A stretch of 33,104 nt of DNA from JAENVT01 sp031412355 (GTDB taxonomy: Bacteria > Actinomycetota > Acidimicrobiia > Acidimicrobiales > Ilumatobacteraceae). Positions 22,264-29,612 of the stretch are shown one piece after another; position 1 is the first letter of the stretch; every line of letters starts with the position of its first letter. The position numbers were made by a program, and so were the translations under genes. The DNA is taken from positions 1 through 33,104 of the forward strand of contig JANOCR010000240.1 in NCBI GenBank assembly GCA_031412355.1, written 5' to 3'. The notes beneath the pieces are model-generated. The model made no database searches, was not told where the DNA came from, and saw nothing but the letters and a program-made list of their open reading frames with translations.

Positions 22264-22794
22264 ATGAGCACGTGCTACCTCACTCCAAAGGCGCGCCCCA
22301 CGGCGACCCCTGGCAAGGGGTACGGCAATTTTGCCGTCGAGTCGATCGCAGCCGGCGAAGTGATCGCCGCGTTCGGAGGACGCTGCGTGACACGTGAGGA
22401 GTTCGATCTGTTGCCGGTCGGCCAACAGGTTCGCAGCGTGCAGATCGACGAGCATCTGTACATGGCCGGCACTCTCGAGCCAGAGCCTGCCGAGTTCATC
22501 AACCATTCCTGCGAGCCGAACTGTCTCGTCAGTGGCAGCGTCGTGCTGGTCGCGGGGCGCGACATCAGCGTCGGGGAAGAACTCGTCTACGACTACGCCA
22601 CCACAGACGGCAGCGACTACGACGAGTTCGAGTGCGCCTGCGGCACTGCCTCCTGCCGCGGCAAGATCACCGGGCACGACTGGATGCTGCCCGAGTTGCA
22701 GATTCGATACCGCGGTTCGTTCAGCCCGTACCTTGCCAAGCGCATCGCCGGGCTGGTGAACGTCGGGGCCGAGCGGCGGGCGTTCGCTCTCTAG
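22264..22794 (+). CDS. SET-domain protein (putative protein lysine methyltransferase)
   Basis: 176 residues, a compact SET domain. Motifs: PGKGYGNFAVESIAAGEVIAAFGG (SET-N), EFINHSCEPNC (the NHSCxPN motif, about residues 78-86), then GEELVYDYATTD (the GEEL.xDY motif), and a post-SET Cys trio CACGTASCRG (residues 124-132) that binds zinc. These are the SAM and lysine-binding parts of eukaryotic-type methyltransferases, seen in scattered bacteria. Target unknown. ATG 22264 was chosen: CATGCT lies 7 nt upstream as a -10 box, giving a leaderless start; ATG 22252 is an alternative. It is divergent from metX and 60 bp before a saccharopine-dehydrogenase-like gene. Confidence 0.85.
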   Translation: MSTCYLTPKARPTATPGKGYGNFAVESIAAGEVIAAFGGRCVTREEFDLLPVGQQVRSVQIDEHLYMAGTLEPEPAEFINHSCEPNCLVSGSVVLVAGRDISVGEELVYDYATTDGSDYDEFECACGTASCRGKITGHDWMLPELQIRYRGSFSPYLAKRIAGLVNVGAERRAFAL

Positions 22795-22854
22795 TCCCCT
22801 GCCGGCCGCGACTCGAAATCGCGTCGGTCGAATGGTCGCAAGTACCCTCGGGTC

Positions 22855-24087
22855 ATGCGAGTCCTGATCGTCGGCGCGGGTGGAGTCGGGTCCGCGCTGG
22901 CGACAATCTGCGCCAGGCGCGACGCCTTCGAACAGATCGTCATCGCCGACGTCGACCCTTCCCGCTCCTCGCGTGCCGCCGCAACTGCGCACTCCGATCG
23001 GGTCAGCAGTACCCGCGTCGATGCGTCGTCGCGACTCGATGTCGTCGAACTCGCCGCAACAATGAGCGCCGACGTGATCGTGAATGCGTGCGATCCGCGC
23101 TTCAACCCGCCGATTTTCGAAGCCGCGTTCGAGGCCGGTTGCCACTACCTCGACATGGCCATGCACCTGTCGTCGCCACATCCGACCGATCCCTACAACC
23201 AGATCGGCGTCAGCTTGGGTGCTGCTCAATTCGCGGCCAGCGATGCGTGGGCTGATCGAGGATTGCTGGCTCTCGTGGGCATGGGTGTCGAGCCAGGTTT
23301 CTCCGACGTCGCCGCCCGGTATGCAGCCGATCATCTGTTCTCGACCATTCACGAGATCGGTGTGCGCGACGGCAGCGATCTGGTGATCGAAGGCTTCGCC
23401 TTTGCACCCACGTTCAGCATCTGGACGACCATCGAGGAATGCCTCAACCCGCCCATCGTCTACGAACGCGACCGCGGCTGGTTCACGACGGCACCGTTTT
23501 CGGAGCCGGAGCGGTTCGTGTTTCCCGAGGGAATCGGCCCATTGAAGTGCGTCAATGTTGAGCACGAGGAAGTGCTGCTGATGCCGCGCTGGATCGACGT
23601 GGATCGGGTCACCTTCAAGTACGGCCTCGGCGACGAGTTCCTGGAGGTATTGGCCACCTTGCACAAGCTCGGGCTGGACTCGACCAAGCCCGTGTCGGTT
23701 CGCGGAGTCGATGTGTCGCCGCGCGATCTTGTCGCCGCTGTGCTGCCAAATCCTGCCGAATTGGGTCACCTCATGACGGGTCGCACGTGTGCTGGCACAT
23801 TGGTCACTGGTGTTGGCCTCGACGGCGCGGCGCGTTGCACGTACATCTACCAAATCGTCGACAACGAGTGGACGATGGCCGAGTTCGATCATCAAGCGGT
23901 CGTCTGGCAAACGGCGGTGCACCCGGCCGTCGCGCTGGAGATGATGGCCACGGGCGAGTGGAAAGGCGAAGGGGTCAAGGGGCCCGAAGCGTTCTCCGCC
24001 GATCCGTTCCTGCCGCTGCTGGCCGAACACGGTGCACCCTGGTACATCGAGGAACGGCACATCGAGGCACAGCCATCGCCCGCTTGA
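22855..24087 (+). CDS. saccharopine dehydrogenase family protein
   Basis: 410 residues with an N-terminal Rossmann fold (MRVLIVGAGGVGSALATICARRDAFEQIVIADVD) and NADP-type family features: DVIVNACDPRFNPPIFEAAFEAGCHYLDMA, then GMGVEPGFSDVAARYA. Relatives include saccharopine dehydrogenase, carboxynorspermidine synthase and lyases. The C-terminal half (FEWT..., HPAVALEMMATGEWKGEGVKGPEAFSADPFLPLLAEHG) matches the longer members used for polyamine or lysine pathways. Substrate unknown. ATG 22855 lies 6 nt after TACCCT (22843-22848), a leaderless start. The stop overlaps a TTG of the next small gene. Confidence 0.8.
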   Translation: MRVLIVGAGGVGSALATICARRDAFEQIVIADVDPSRSSRAAATAHSDRVSSTRVDASSRLDVVELAATMSADVIVNACDPRFNPPIFEAAFEAGCHYLDMAMHLSSPHPTDPYNQIGVSLGAAQFAASDAWADRGLLALVGMGVEPGFSDVAARYAADHLFSTIHEIGVRDGSDLVIEGFAFAPTFSIWTTIEECLNPPIVYERDRGWFTTAPFSEPERFVFPEGIGPLKCVNVEHEEVLLMPRWIDVDRVTFKYGLGDEFLEVLATLHKLGLDSTKPVSVRGVDVSPRDLVAAVLPNPAELGHLMTGRTCAGTLVTGVGLDGAARCTYIYQIVDNEWTMAEFDHQAVVWQTAVHPAVALEMMATGEWKGEGVKGPEAFSADPFLPLLAEHGAPWYIEERHIEAQPSPA

Positions 24088-24389
24088 AGAAGGCCGACGT
24101 CGAACGGTTACTCGCCGATTACGACGCCAACCCGATCGCTGCGCTGACACAGGCGCTGCGCATCGCCCTCGACATGCCCGCTTCCGATTGGTCGACGCTG
24201 CTGTCAGCAGCACCGATCGATGCCACACGACGAGAACAGTTGCTTGCGAACGACGAACCGGCTCTCGATTGGCTCGCCACCGAACTCAACGAGCGTCGGG
24301 GCTTCGATGAGCATCCGGGTCGCAGGCCGGCGTTCCGCCCGGCAGGCGATGCCGATTCCGCGAGATCCATCGATACACCGCCCCACTGA
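24084..24389 (+). CDS. small protein coupled to saccharopine-dehydrogenase-like gene
   Basis: 101 residues if TTG 24084 is the start, which overlaps the upstream stop by 4 nt (TTGA). The first 75 residues look like a real helical acidic domain (KKADVERLLADYDANPIAALTQALRIALDMPASDWSTLLSAAPIDATRREQLLANDEPALDWLATELNERRG). The last 25 are Pro/Arg-rich and overlap the 3' end of the DCC gene on the other strand (24286-24389). No family recognised. It could be a small partner of the dehydrogenase. The overlap and weak start are the reasons for caution. Confidence 0.5.
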   Translation: MKKADVERLLADYDANPIAALTQALRIALDMPASDWSTLLSAAPIDATRREQLLANDEPALDWLATELNERRGFDEHPGRRPAFRPAGDADSARSIDTPPH

Positions 24390-24678
24390 TCTGGCGCAGG
24401 CCGGGCAACCGGATCGCTCGGCCCACGACGGCCCAGCCCTTGCCGGCGTCGGCCAACGTCTGGGCGATGGCCAGGTGGGCGCTCAGCACGGTGCCGTCTG
24501 CACCGACCCAATGCACGGCGCGTTCGCACTGGTCGGCAGAGACGCCCAGGGACCCGAGATCAGCGTGTTGGTACGGCAGGGTCGCATCGAGTCGGCGGAT
24601 GTGGCGGCGGGCCCAGTTGACACAGGTGGTGCAGAATCCGCAGTCCCCGTCGAACAACAGCACGGGTGCGACGCTCAC
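24286..24678 (-). CDS. DCC family thiol-disulfide protein (DUF393)
   Basis: 130 residues of the DCC (DUF393) family. The hallmark is at the N-terminus: PVLLFDGDCGFCTTCVNWARRH, with DGDCxxC and a third Cys two residues on (residues 13, 16 and 19). It continues with ERAVHWVGADGTVLSAHLAIAQTLADAGKGWAVVGRAIRLPGLRQISGAVYRWISRNRHRLPGG. The fold is thioredoxin-like and probably redox-active; partners unknown. GTG 24678 overlaps the DUF4262 stop by 4 nt, so it is the last gene of a three-gene coupled operon. The C-terminal end overlaps an opposing small gene. Confidence 0.8.
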   Translation of the reverse strand: MSVAPVLLFDGDCGFCTTCVNWARRHIRRLDATLPYQHADLGSLGVSADQCERAVHWVGADGTVLSAHLAIAQTLADAGKGWAVVGRAIRLPGLRQISGAVYRWISRNRHRLPGGTPACDPDAHRSPDAR

Positions 24679-25163
24679 TCGATCAGCGTACCGATCACCG
24701 GTTGGGCCAGCACCAGACGTCTGTCGAACCCCGGCTCGATGGGGAGGAAGCCGTTGCGGTCCGGCCAGAGCAACTGCACGACCTCGAACGGCGACCCGCG
24801 ATGCCACGCCAGCCCGGTCGTGAACAGCGGTCCCCAGAGGGCGAGATCGACCGGGGCAAACACGCAGCGGAGATCGTTGTCGAACAAACCCATCAGTTCG
24901 ACGCCGCGTGGGATGTCGGTGCCGCCGCGCAACAGATCGGCGAGCAGATCGAAAAGACCGCGGGCTGCCGAAGGTGTCAACCCGAACAGCACCACCTCCG
25001 GGAAGTCGAACGCATGCGGAAACCCGATCGTGTAGATGTACCCGGCCACCGGCGGATTCAGTTCGGGCTGCGCGGCCACCGGTTCGATCGCCCACCCGTG
25101 CTCTTCGATCATCCACTCGATCTTCTCGGCGTGAGGTATGTGGAAGTCGGGAAGGTCGGTCAC
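24675..25163 (-). CDS. DUF4262 domain protein
   Basis: 162 residues of the DUF4262 family: KIEWMIEEHGWAIEPVAAQPELNPPVAGYIYTIGFPHAFDFPEVVLFGLTPSAARGLFDLLADLLRGG, then LRCVFAPVDLALWGPLFTTGLAWHRGSPFEVVQLLWPDRNGFLPIEPGFDRRLVLAQPVIG. These conserved Tyr-Thr-x-Gly and Trp-Pro-Asp motifs are typical for the family. Function is unknown; the proteins are soluble. GTG 25163 overlaps the kinase-like stop (GTGA), and its own stop overlaps the DCC start, so three genes are translated as a chain. Confidence 0.8.
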   Translation of the reverse strand: MTDLPDFHIPHAEKIEWMIEEHGWAIEPVAAQPELNPPVAGYIYTIGFPHAFDFPEVVLFGLTPSAARGLFDLLADLLRGGTDIPRGVELMGLFDNDLRCVFAPVDLALWGPLFTTGLAWHRGSPFEVVQLLWPDRNGFLPIEPGFDRRLVLAQPVIGTLIE

Positions 25164-26188
25164 AGCAGCGACTCGCTGTCGAGGTCGATCACGTGCTGCG
25201 CGTGGCGCGTCGCCATTGCTGCGAACATCGCTTCGCTGCGATCGCTGGTGCCGACGATCTGCGAGGCGATCACACTCATCACCACTCCCGCATACGCGTC
25301 GCGCCGGTATTGCAGCCACAACTCTCCGGCGTCGACGTCGACCCCGTATTCAGCCAGCGCCTGCCCGTACTCGTCGACCAAGCTGCGTTCGATCTGGCGA
25401 CGTTCAACGGGTTGCGGCCCCGCGCCGAGGAAGTAGCTGACATCGGTGATGCCCAGTCCGTGGCCCGGCGTCTGCCAATCGACGGCGGCGATCGGCGCAC
25501 CACCGTCGGGACTGGCGAACATCAGGTTGTCGAGGCGATAGTCGCCGTGGGTGACCGTGCTCGGCGGATCACGCCCGTCGACCCAACAGGCGATCCGTTC
25601 ACCGAATCGATGGATCACCCCTGCGGCGTCAGACGACAGGTACCCGCCCAGTGCGGTCATGAACCCGGGCAGGAACATCCCCCACAGCATCGCCAACTGC
25701 TGCGAATCGTTCTCGGTCCGCCGGCTCAACCACTCGATGTCGTGCAGGGTGGGGTCGCCCCAACGCGGGCCATGCAACCTGGCCAACTCCAACACAGCGG
25801 TTCGCGCCTGGGTCGCGTCGCAGCCAGTGATCTGGTTGCCCTGTGCCGCCGGCGCGAGGTCCTCCATCAGCAGAACGAAGTCGCCGGTATCGGCATGCCA
25901 TTCGGCGTGATGGCAGTGGGCGACGCGGATGTCGACCGTGGGTGCGATCTCGCGGTAGAAGCCGACCTCGCGCTCGTAGTTACGCAACGCGATCCCGGTC
26001 GCCCGGCTCGTCGGGTCGGGCGACGGCAGCTTGGCGATCAGCGAACTCGGCACCGATCCGTCGGAATCCAGTTCCAGGCGGACGTTCATGCCGACCAACC
26101 CGTCACCGATACGAGTCGAGCCGCGAACCTCGACGTCGGTGTACAACACCGAGCTCAACCACGAATCGGTAAGCCCCTCTGGTGTCAT
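25160..26188 (-). CDS. APH-like phosphotransferase family protein
   Basis: 342 residues of the aminoglycoside-phosphotransferase/ecdysteroid-kinase-like superfamily. The N-lobe includes VRLELDSDGSVPSSLIAKLPSPDPTSR (ATP-binding Lys in IAKL) and NYEREVGFYREIAP. The catalytic loop is TVTHGDYRLDNLMFASPDGG (HGDxxxxN) and the metal Asp is in IAAVDWQTPG. Relatives phosphorylate small molecules; the substrate is unknown and resistance is not implied. ATG 26188 lies 8 nt after a -10 box TACCTT on the minus strand, overlapping the SURF1 -10 in the divergent promoter. Two coupled genes follow (DUF4262, DCC). Confidence 0.85.
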   Translation of the reverse strand: MTPEGLTDSWLSSVLYTDVEVRGSTRIGDGLVGMNVRLELDSDGSVPSSLIAKLPSPDPTSRATGIALRNYEREVGFYREIAPTVDIRVAHCHHAEWHADTGDFVLLMEDLAPAAQGNQITGCDATQARTAVLELARLHGPRWGDPTLHDIEWLSRRTENDSQQLAMLWGMFLPGFMTALGGYLSSDAAGVIHRFGERIACWVDGRDPPSTVTHGDYRLDNLMFASPDGGAPIAAVDWQTPGHGLGITDVSYFLGAGPQPVERRQIERSLVDEYGQALAEYGVDVDAGELWLQYRRDAYAGVVMSVIASQIVGTSDRSEAMFAAMATRHAQHVIDLDSESLL

Positions 26189-26215
26189 CGACTGCGAAGG
26201 TAGCCTGCGACGCTG
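26189..26215. promoter_or_regulatory. 27-bp divergent promoter with overlapping -10 boxes
   Basis: Minus-strand TACCTT (26202-26197) and plus-strand TAGCCT (26201-26206) share the TA at 26201-26202. Their genes start 8 and 9 nt away, without ribosome sites. Both promoters cannot be melted independently, so transcription should be mutually exclusive at any one moment; this is inference. Confidence 0.5.
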
Positions 26216-27031
26216 ATGGCCACCGATCCCGCCGCGTCGCCTGCCGGGCCGGGATCGACGTATCGCTTCCTTGTGACGCCGAAGTGGATCGCGTTCCACT
26301 TGCTCGTCGTCGTCGCAGTGGTGACCATGATCAACCTCGCCCTCTGGCAGCTCCGGCGCCTCGACGAGCGACAACAGTTCAACGCGCAGGTCCGGGCGAA
26401 CTCCGGCCAACCGGTCGTTGCGTTCGACGAGATCCGGGCCGACCTGGCCAATCCGTCGACGATCGAATGGCGACAGGTGCGAGTCACAGGGACGTATGTG
26501 CCTGACCATCAATTCTTAGTCGTCAACCGCTCGCAGAACGGCGACACGGGACGAAATGTGGTCGACGCATTGCAACTCGACGACGGCTCGCTGTTAGTGG
26601 TCAATCGCGGCTTCGTTCCGACCGCCGACGCCGTCCCACCCCCTCCACAGGGATCGGTCGAGGTGACCGGACGCCTGCGAGTGAGCGAACAGCGCAAGAC
26701 GGGCCAACCCGCCGACGAGGCTGTCGAGGATCTGACCGAGATCCGGCGGATCGACATCGAGGTGCTGTCGCAACAGTTCGATGCGACGGTGCAGCCCATG
26801 TACGTCGAGGCACAAACGCCTGACGCCGACTCGCTGCAACCGATCGTCGATCCGGTTCTCGACGAAGGCCCGCACCTGTCGTACGCAATCCAATGGTTCG
26901 TCTTCAGCGCGTGTGTGATCGCCGGCTGGGTGCTGGCTGTGCGCCGATCGATCGCACTGCGATCAGGCACGACGGTGAAGAAACGAAAGTCGGCCTACGT
27001 ACCGATCGCCGATGACACGTCAGCGAGCTGA
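26216..27031 (+). CDS. SURF1 family protein
   Basis: 271 residues. The typical two-helix layout: helix one (KWIAFHLLVVVAVVTMINLALWQLRRLDER, about residues 22-52), a long outside domain, and helix two near the end (LSYAIQWFVFSACVIAGWVLAVRR). SURF1 signatures are LALWQLRRL, EWRQVRVTGTYVPDHQFLVVNRSQNGDTGRNVVDALQL, LLVVNRGFVP and HLSYAIQWFVF. SURF1 helps assemble cytochrome c oxidase in the membrane. No oxidase genes are nearby, so it stands as a single gene. Start ATG 26216 lies 9 nt after TAGCCT. Confidence 0.85.
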   Translation: MATDPAASPAGPGSTYRFLVTPKWIAFHLLVVVAVVTMINLALWQLRRLDERQQFNAQVRANSGQPVVAFDEIRADLANPSTIEWRQVRVTGTYVPDHQFLVVNRSQNGDTGRNVVDALQLDDGSLLVVNRGFVPTADAVPPPPQGSVEVTGRLRVSEQRKTGQPADEAVEDLTEIRRIDIEVLSQQFDATVQPMYVEAQTPDADSLQPIVDPVLDEGPHLSYAIQWFVFSACVIAGWVLAVRRSIALRSGTTVKKRKSAYVPIADDTSAS

Positions 27032-27979
27032 GCCCTCGGCTTCGAGCAGGGCCATCCGCCTGAACTGCTCGACAACATTCGGTGACTCGTACGCCGGGTC
27101 GAGGTGGCGGTACACCGTGTCGACGTTGACCGCAATCCGGCCGAACTCGCCGAGCGCGCCGAAATCGGGGCGGGCCTTGATCTCCGCGGCAATCTCGCGT
27201 GTCGCTTCCCACGCATCGACGCCCGACGCCTGCATTCGCCCTGCGGCCTCGTCCACGAACGACAAGTAGTCGCGAACGGAGGCGACGCCCCCCTTGGCGG
27301 TGATCGGGCCGTGGCCCGGAACCACGACGTCGACATCCATGCCCAGCATCAGATCGCACGCCGCGATCCAATTGCTCAGCGGGCCAGCCCACACGATCGG
27401 GGTGCCGCCGACGAACAGGATGTCGCCGGTGTAGATCGTCCTGGCGTCGGGTACGTAGGCAAGCGTGTCGCCACTGGTGTGAGCCGGGCCGACCTCGATC
27501 AACTCGACGGCCCGCCCACCGACATCGAGATCGATACGACCGTCGAATGTGCGATCCGGCAAGCGCAGTTCGATCCCATCGAAGTCGAAGGCCCCGAAGA
27601 AGCTCCGGAACATGTCGCCCACTTCACCCGGCGCGCTGTTGAGACCGGCGAGCAGCGAGGGCGGCACCTCGGACATCTCGTGCGCGGTTGCCGAACTGGC
27701 AATGATCTCAGCGTCGTCGAGGAGGATGTTGCCGAAGCAGTGATCTCCGTTGGCGTGGGTGTTGACGAGCTGGGCGATCGGTGAGGCCAGTGTGATCGGG
27801 GCCATCGAATCGAGCATCGTCCGGGTGAGCCGCAGATCGAACAAGGTGTCGACCAGCAGCGACACACCGTCGCCCACGACCAGCCCGGCATTGCTCCATC
27901 CCCACCCGCCATCGGCCTGAACGTATGCGTGGCACCCGTCGGCAACCTCTTCTAGACCGCTCTCGCTGTTCTCCGGCAT
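27020..27979 (-). CDS. MBL-fold metallo-hydrolase
   Basis: 319 residues with the metallo-beta-lactamase fold. Metal motif NTHANGDHCFGN (His75, Asn77, Asp79, His80): the usual second His of HxHxDH is Asn, a variant found in a known subgroup. Later parts: VGPAHTSGDTLAYVPDARTIYTGDILFVGG (His and Asp) and VVVPGHGPITAKGG (His). The enzyme is probably a hydrolase of thioesters or lactones; substrate unknown. It is divergent from the WS/DGAT gene with 43 bp between, and converges with SURF1 (overlap 27020-27031). Confidence 0.85.
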   Translation of the reverse strand: MPENSESGLEEVADGCHAYVQADGGWGWSNAGLVVGDGVSLLVDTLFDLRLTRTMLDSMAPITLASPIAQLVNTHANGDHCFGNILLDDAEIIASSATAHEMSEVPPSLLAGLNSAPGEVGDMFRSFFGAFDFDGIELRLPDRTFDGRIDLDVGGRAVELIEVGPAHTSGDTLAYVPDARTIYTGDILFVGGTPIVWAGPLSNWIAACDLMLGMDVDVVVPGHGPITAKGGVASVRDYLSFVDEAAGRMQASGVDAWEATREIAAEIKARPDFGALGEFGRIAVNVDTVYRHLDPAYESPNVVEQFRRMALLEAEGSAR

Positions 27980-28010
27980 TTGCCAGTACTACCACGCTCG
28001 TGAACGGGCT

Positions 28011-28016
28011 TACAGT
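28011..28016 (+). promoter_or_regulatory. WS/DGAT -10 box
   Basis: TACAGT, followed by 6 nt and then ATG 28023. This is a leaderless arrangement. Confidence 0.5.
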
Positions 28017-28022
28017 GCAACC

Positions 28023-29594
28023 ATGCGCCAATTGAGTGGAATCGATGCGAGCTTCTTGAACATGGAAACGGGGAGCGCCTTTGGCCATGTCGCCTCTCTC
28101 AACATCTACGACCCCACCGGCGCGCCCGGTGGCGCTGGGCTCGAAGCGACCAAGCAGACCATTCTCGAACGCATCGACCTCCTCGCTCCCTACCGGCGAC
28201 GGCTGATCGAGGTACCACTCGGCCTCGATCTGCCCTACTGGCTCGAGGATCCCAACTTCGACATCGACTTCCACGTGCGCCACCACGCCGTACCGCCGCC
28301 CGGCACACCGCAACAACTGGGCGAGGCAGTCAGCAGGATCATCGCTCGACCGCTGGATCGGTCTCGACCGCTGTGGGAGTTGTACGTGATCGAGGGCCTC
28401 GACAATGGCCGCCGCATCGCTCAATTGACGAAGATCCATCATGCCGCGATCGACGGAGCGTCCGGCGCTCTCATGCTGGCAGCCATCCTCGACCTCGACC
28501 CGGACTTCCGCCCCACTGCCGGGCCGGCGCCGTGGGATCCCGAGGAGATTCCCAGCGACGAGGAGATGCTGCGGATCACACTCGGCGAGTACCTGCGGCG
28601 GCCAGAAAAGATGATCCGGCTCAGCGTGCGAACCGCGCGCGATCTGGCCAGGGCGTCACGTAGCGGCGGGTTGCGATCACTCGTCGATCTGATCGCCCAA
28701 CCGATGCCCGGACCACTCGGCTCGCTGATGCGCAAGCGGCTGCGATCGCAGTACGGAGACGACACCGATCGACCGCCGGCGCTGCCGCCGACCGTTGCAC
28801 CGCGCACGCCGTTCAACCAGATAATCACCCCGCATCGTCGCTTCGCCTACACGACAATTCCTCTCGAGAACGCCAAGACGGTGCGGCGGGCGTTCGGTTG
28901 CACGTTCAACGACGTCGTCATGGCCTTGTGCTCGGGCGCACTGCGGAGCTATCTGCAGCACCATGACTGCCTACCAAAGGAAAGCCTGATCGCCATGGTG
29001 CCGGTCAGCGTGCGCAGTGGCAACGAGACCGATACGTATCAGAACCGGGTCTCTGCGCTGCTTGCCGAGTTGGCGACCGACGAGAAGGATCCGGTGAAGC
29101 GCCTGAAGCGGGTGCAGCAGAGCATGAACATCGCCAAGGGCAACCTCGCGGCCATCCCGGCCGAGACCCTGATGGACTACACGCAGTTCGCTCCACCGGC
29201 AATCGCTGCCCGGGCGATGCGGATGGCCAGTCGATTGCGGATCGCCGACCGGATGAACCCTCCCTTCAACCTGGTGATCTCCAACGTGCCGGGGCCGAGC
29301 GAGCCCCTGTACATGGCGGGAGCCCAGTTGAAGCACTTCTACCCGGTGTCGACACTCACCGATGGCCAAGGGTTGAACATGACGGTGCAGAGCTACAACG
29401 GCAACCTCGACTTCGGCTTCGTCGCCTGCCGTGAGTTGGTTCCCGACCTCTGGTACCTCACCGAACTGTTGCAGGATTCGATGAATGAGCTGCTGGCAGC
29501 GGCCGCGAAAGCCGATGCCAAGCCGGCCACCAGGCCGGCCGCCAAGCGTGCAGCGCGGCCGGCCGCGAAGGCCGCGTCCCGAAAGGCGAGTTGA
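28023..29594 (+). CDS. wax ester synthase/diacylglycerol acyltransferase
   Basis: 523 residues of the WS/DGAT (AtfA-type) family, which joins acyl-CoA to fatty alcohols or diacylglycerol to make storage lipids. The active motif is KIHHAAIDGASG (His139, His140, Asp144). PLWELYVIEGL precedes it. Conserved C-terminal parts are NDVVMALCSGALRSYL, PVSVRSGNETDTYQNRVSALL and PFNLVISNVPGPSEPLYMAGAQLKHFYPVSTLTDGQGLNMTVQSYNGNLDFGFVACRELVPD. The last about 33 residues are an Ala/Lys/Pro/Arg tail (AKPATRPAAKRAARPAAKAASRKAS) not part of the domain. TACAGT lies 6 nt before the ATG, so it is leaderless. It is divergent from the MBL gene. Confidence 0.9.
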   Translation: MRQLSGIDASFLNMETGSAFGHVASLNIYDPTGAPGGAGLEATKQTILERIDLLAPYRRRLIEVPLGLDLPYWLEDPNFDIDFHVRHHAVPPPGTPQQLGEAVSRIIARPLDRSRPLWELYVIEGLDNGRRIAQLTKIHHAAIDGASGALMLAAILDLDPDFRPTAGPAPWDPEEIPSDEEMLRITLGEYLRRPEKMIRLSVRTARDLARASRSGGLRSLVDLIAQPMPGPLGSLMRKRLRSQYGDDTDRPPALPPTVAPRTPFNQIITPHRRFAYTTIPLENAKTVRRAFGCTFNDVVMALCSGALRSYLQHHDCLPKESLIAMVPVSVRSGNETDTYQNRVSALLAELATDEKDPVKRLKRVQQSMNIAKGNLAAIPAETLMDYTQFAPPAIAARAMRMASRLRIADRMNPPFNLVISNVPGPSEPLYMAGAQLKHFYPVSTLTDGQGLNMTVQSYNGNLDFGFVACRELVPDLWYLTELLQDSMNELLAAAAKADAKPATRPAAKRAARPAAKAASRKAS

Positions 29595-29612
29595 CTCCGT
29601 AGATTTGAGGAG

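Noticed and set aside
22243..24228. 661-codon open frame on the minus strand
   Set aside because: It is antisense to the SET and saccharopine-type genes, has biased Arg/His/Gly content and no family motif; high GC makes such long shadow frames common.
24679..25116. Upstream extension of the DCC frame
   Set aside because: The frame is open but Arg-rich and overlaps the real DUF4262 gene; the DCC family starts at GTG 24678.
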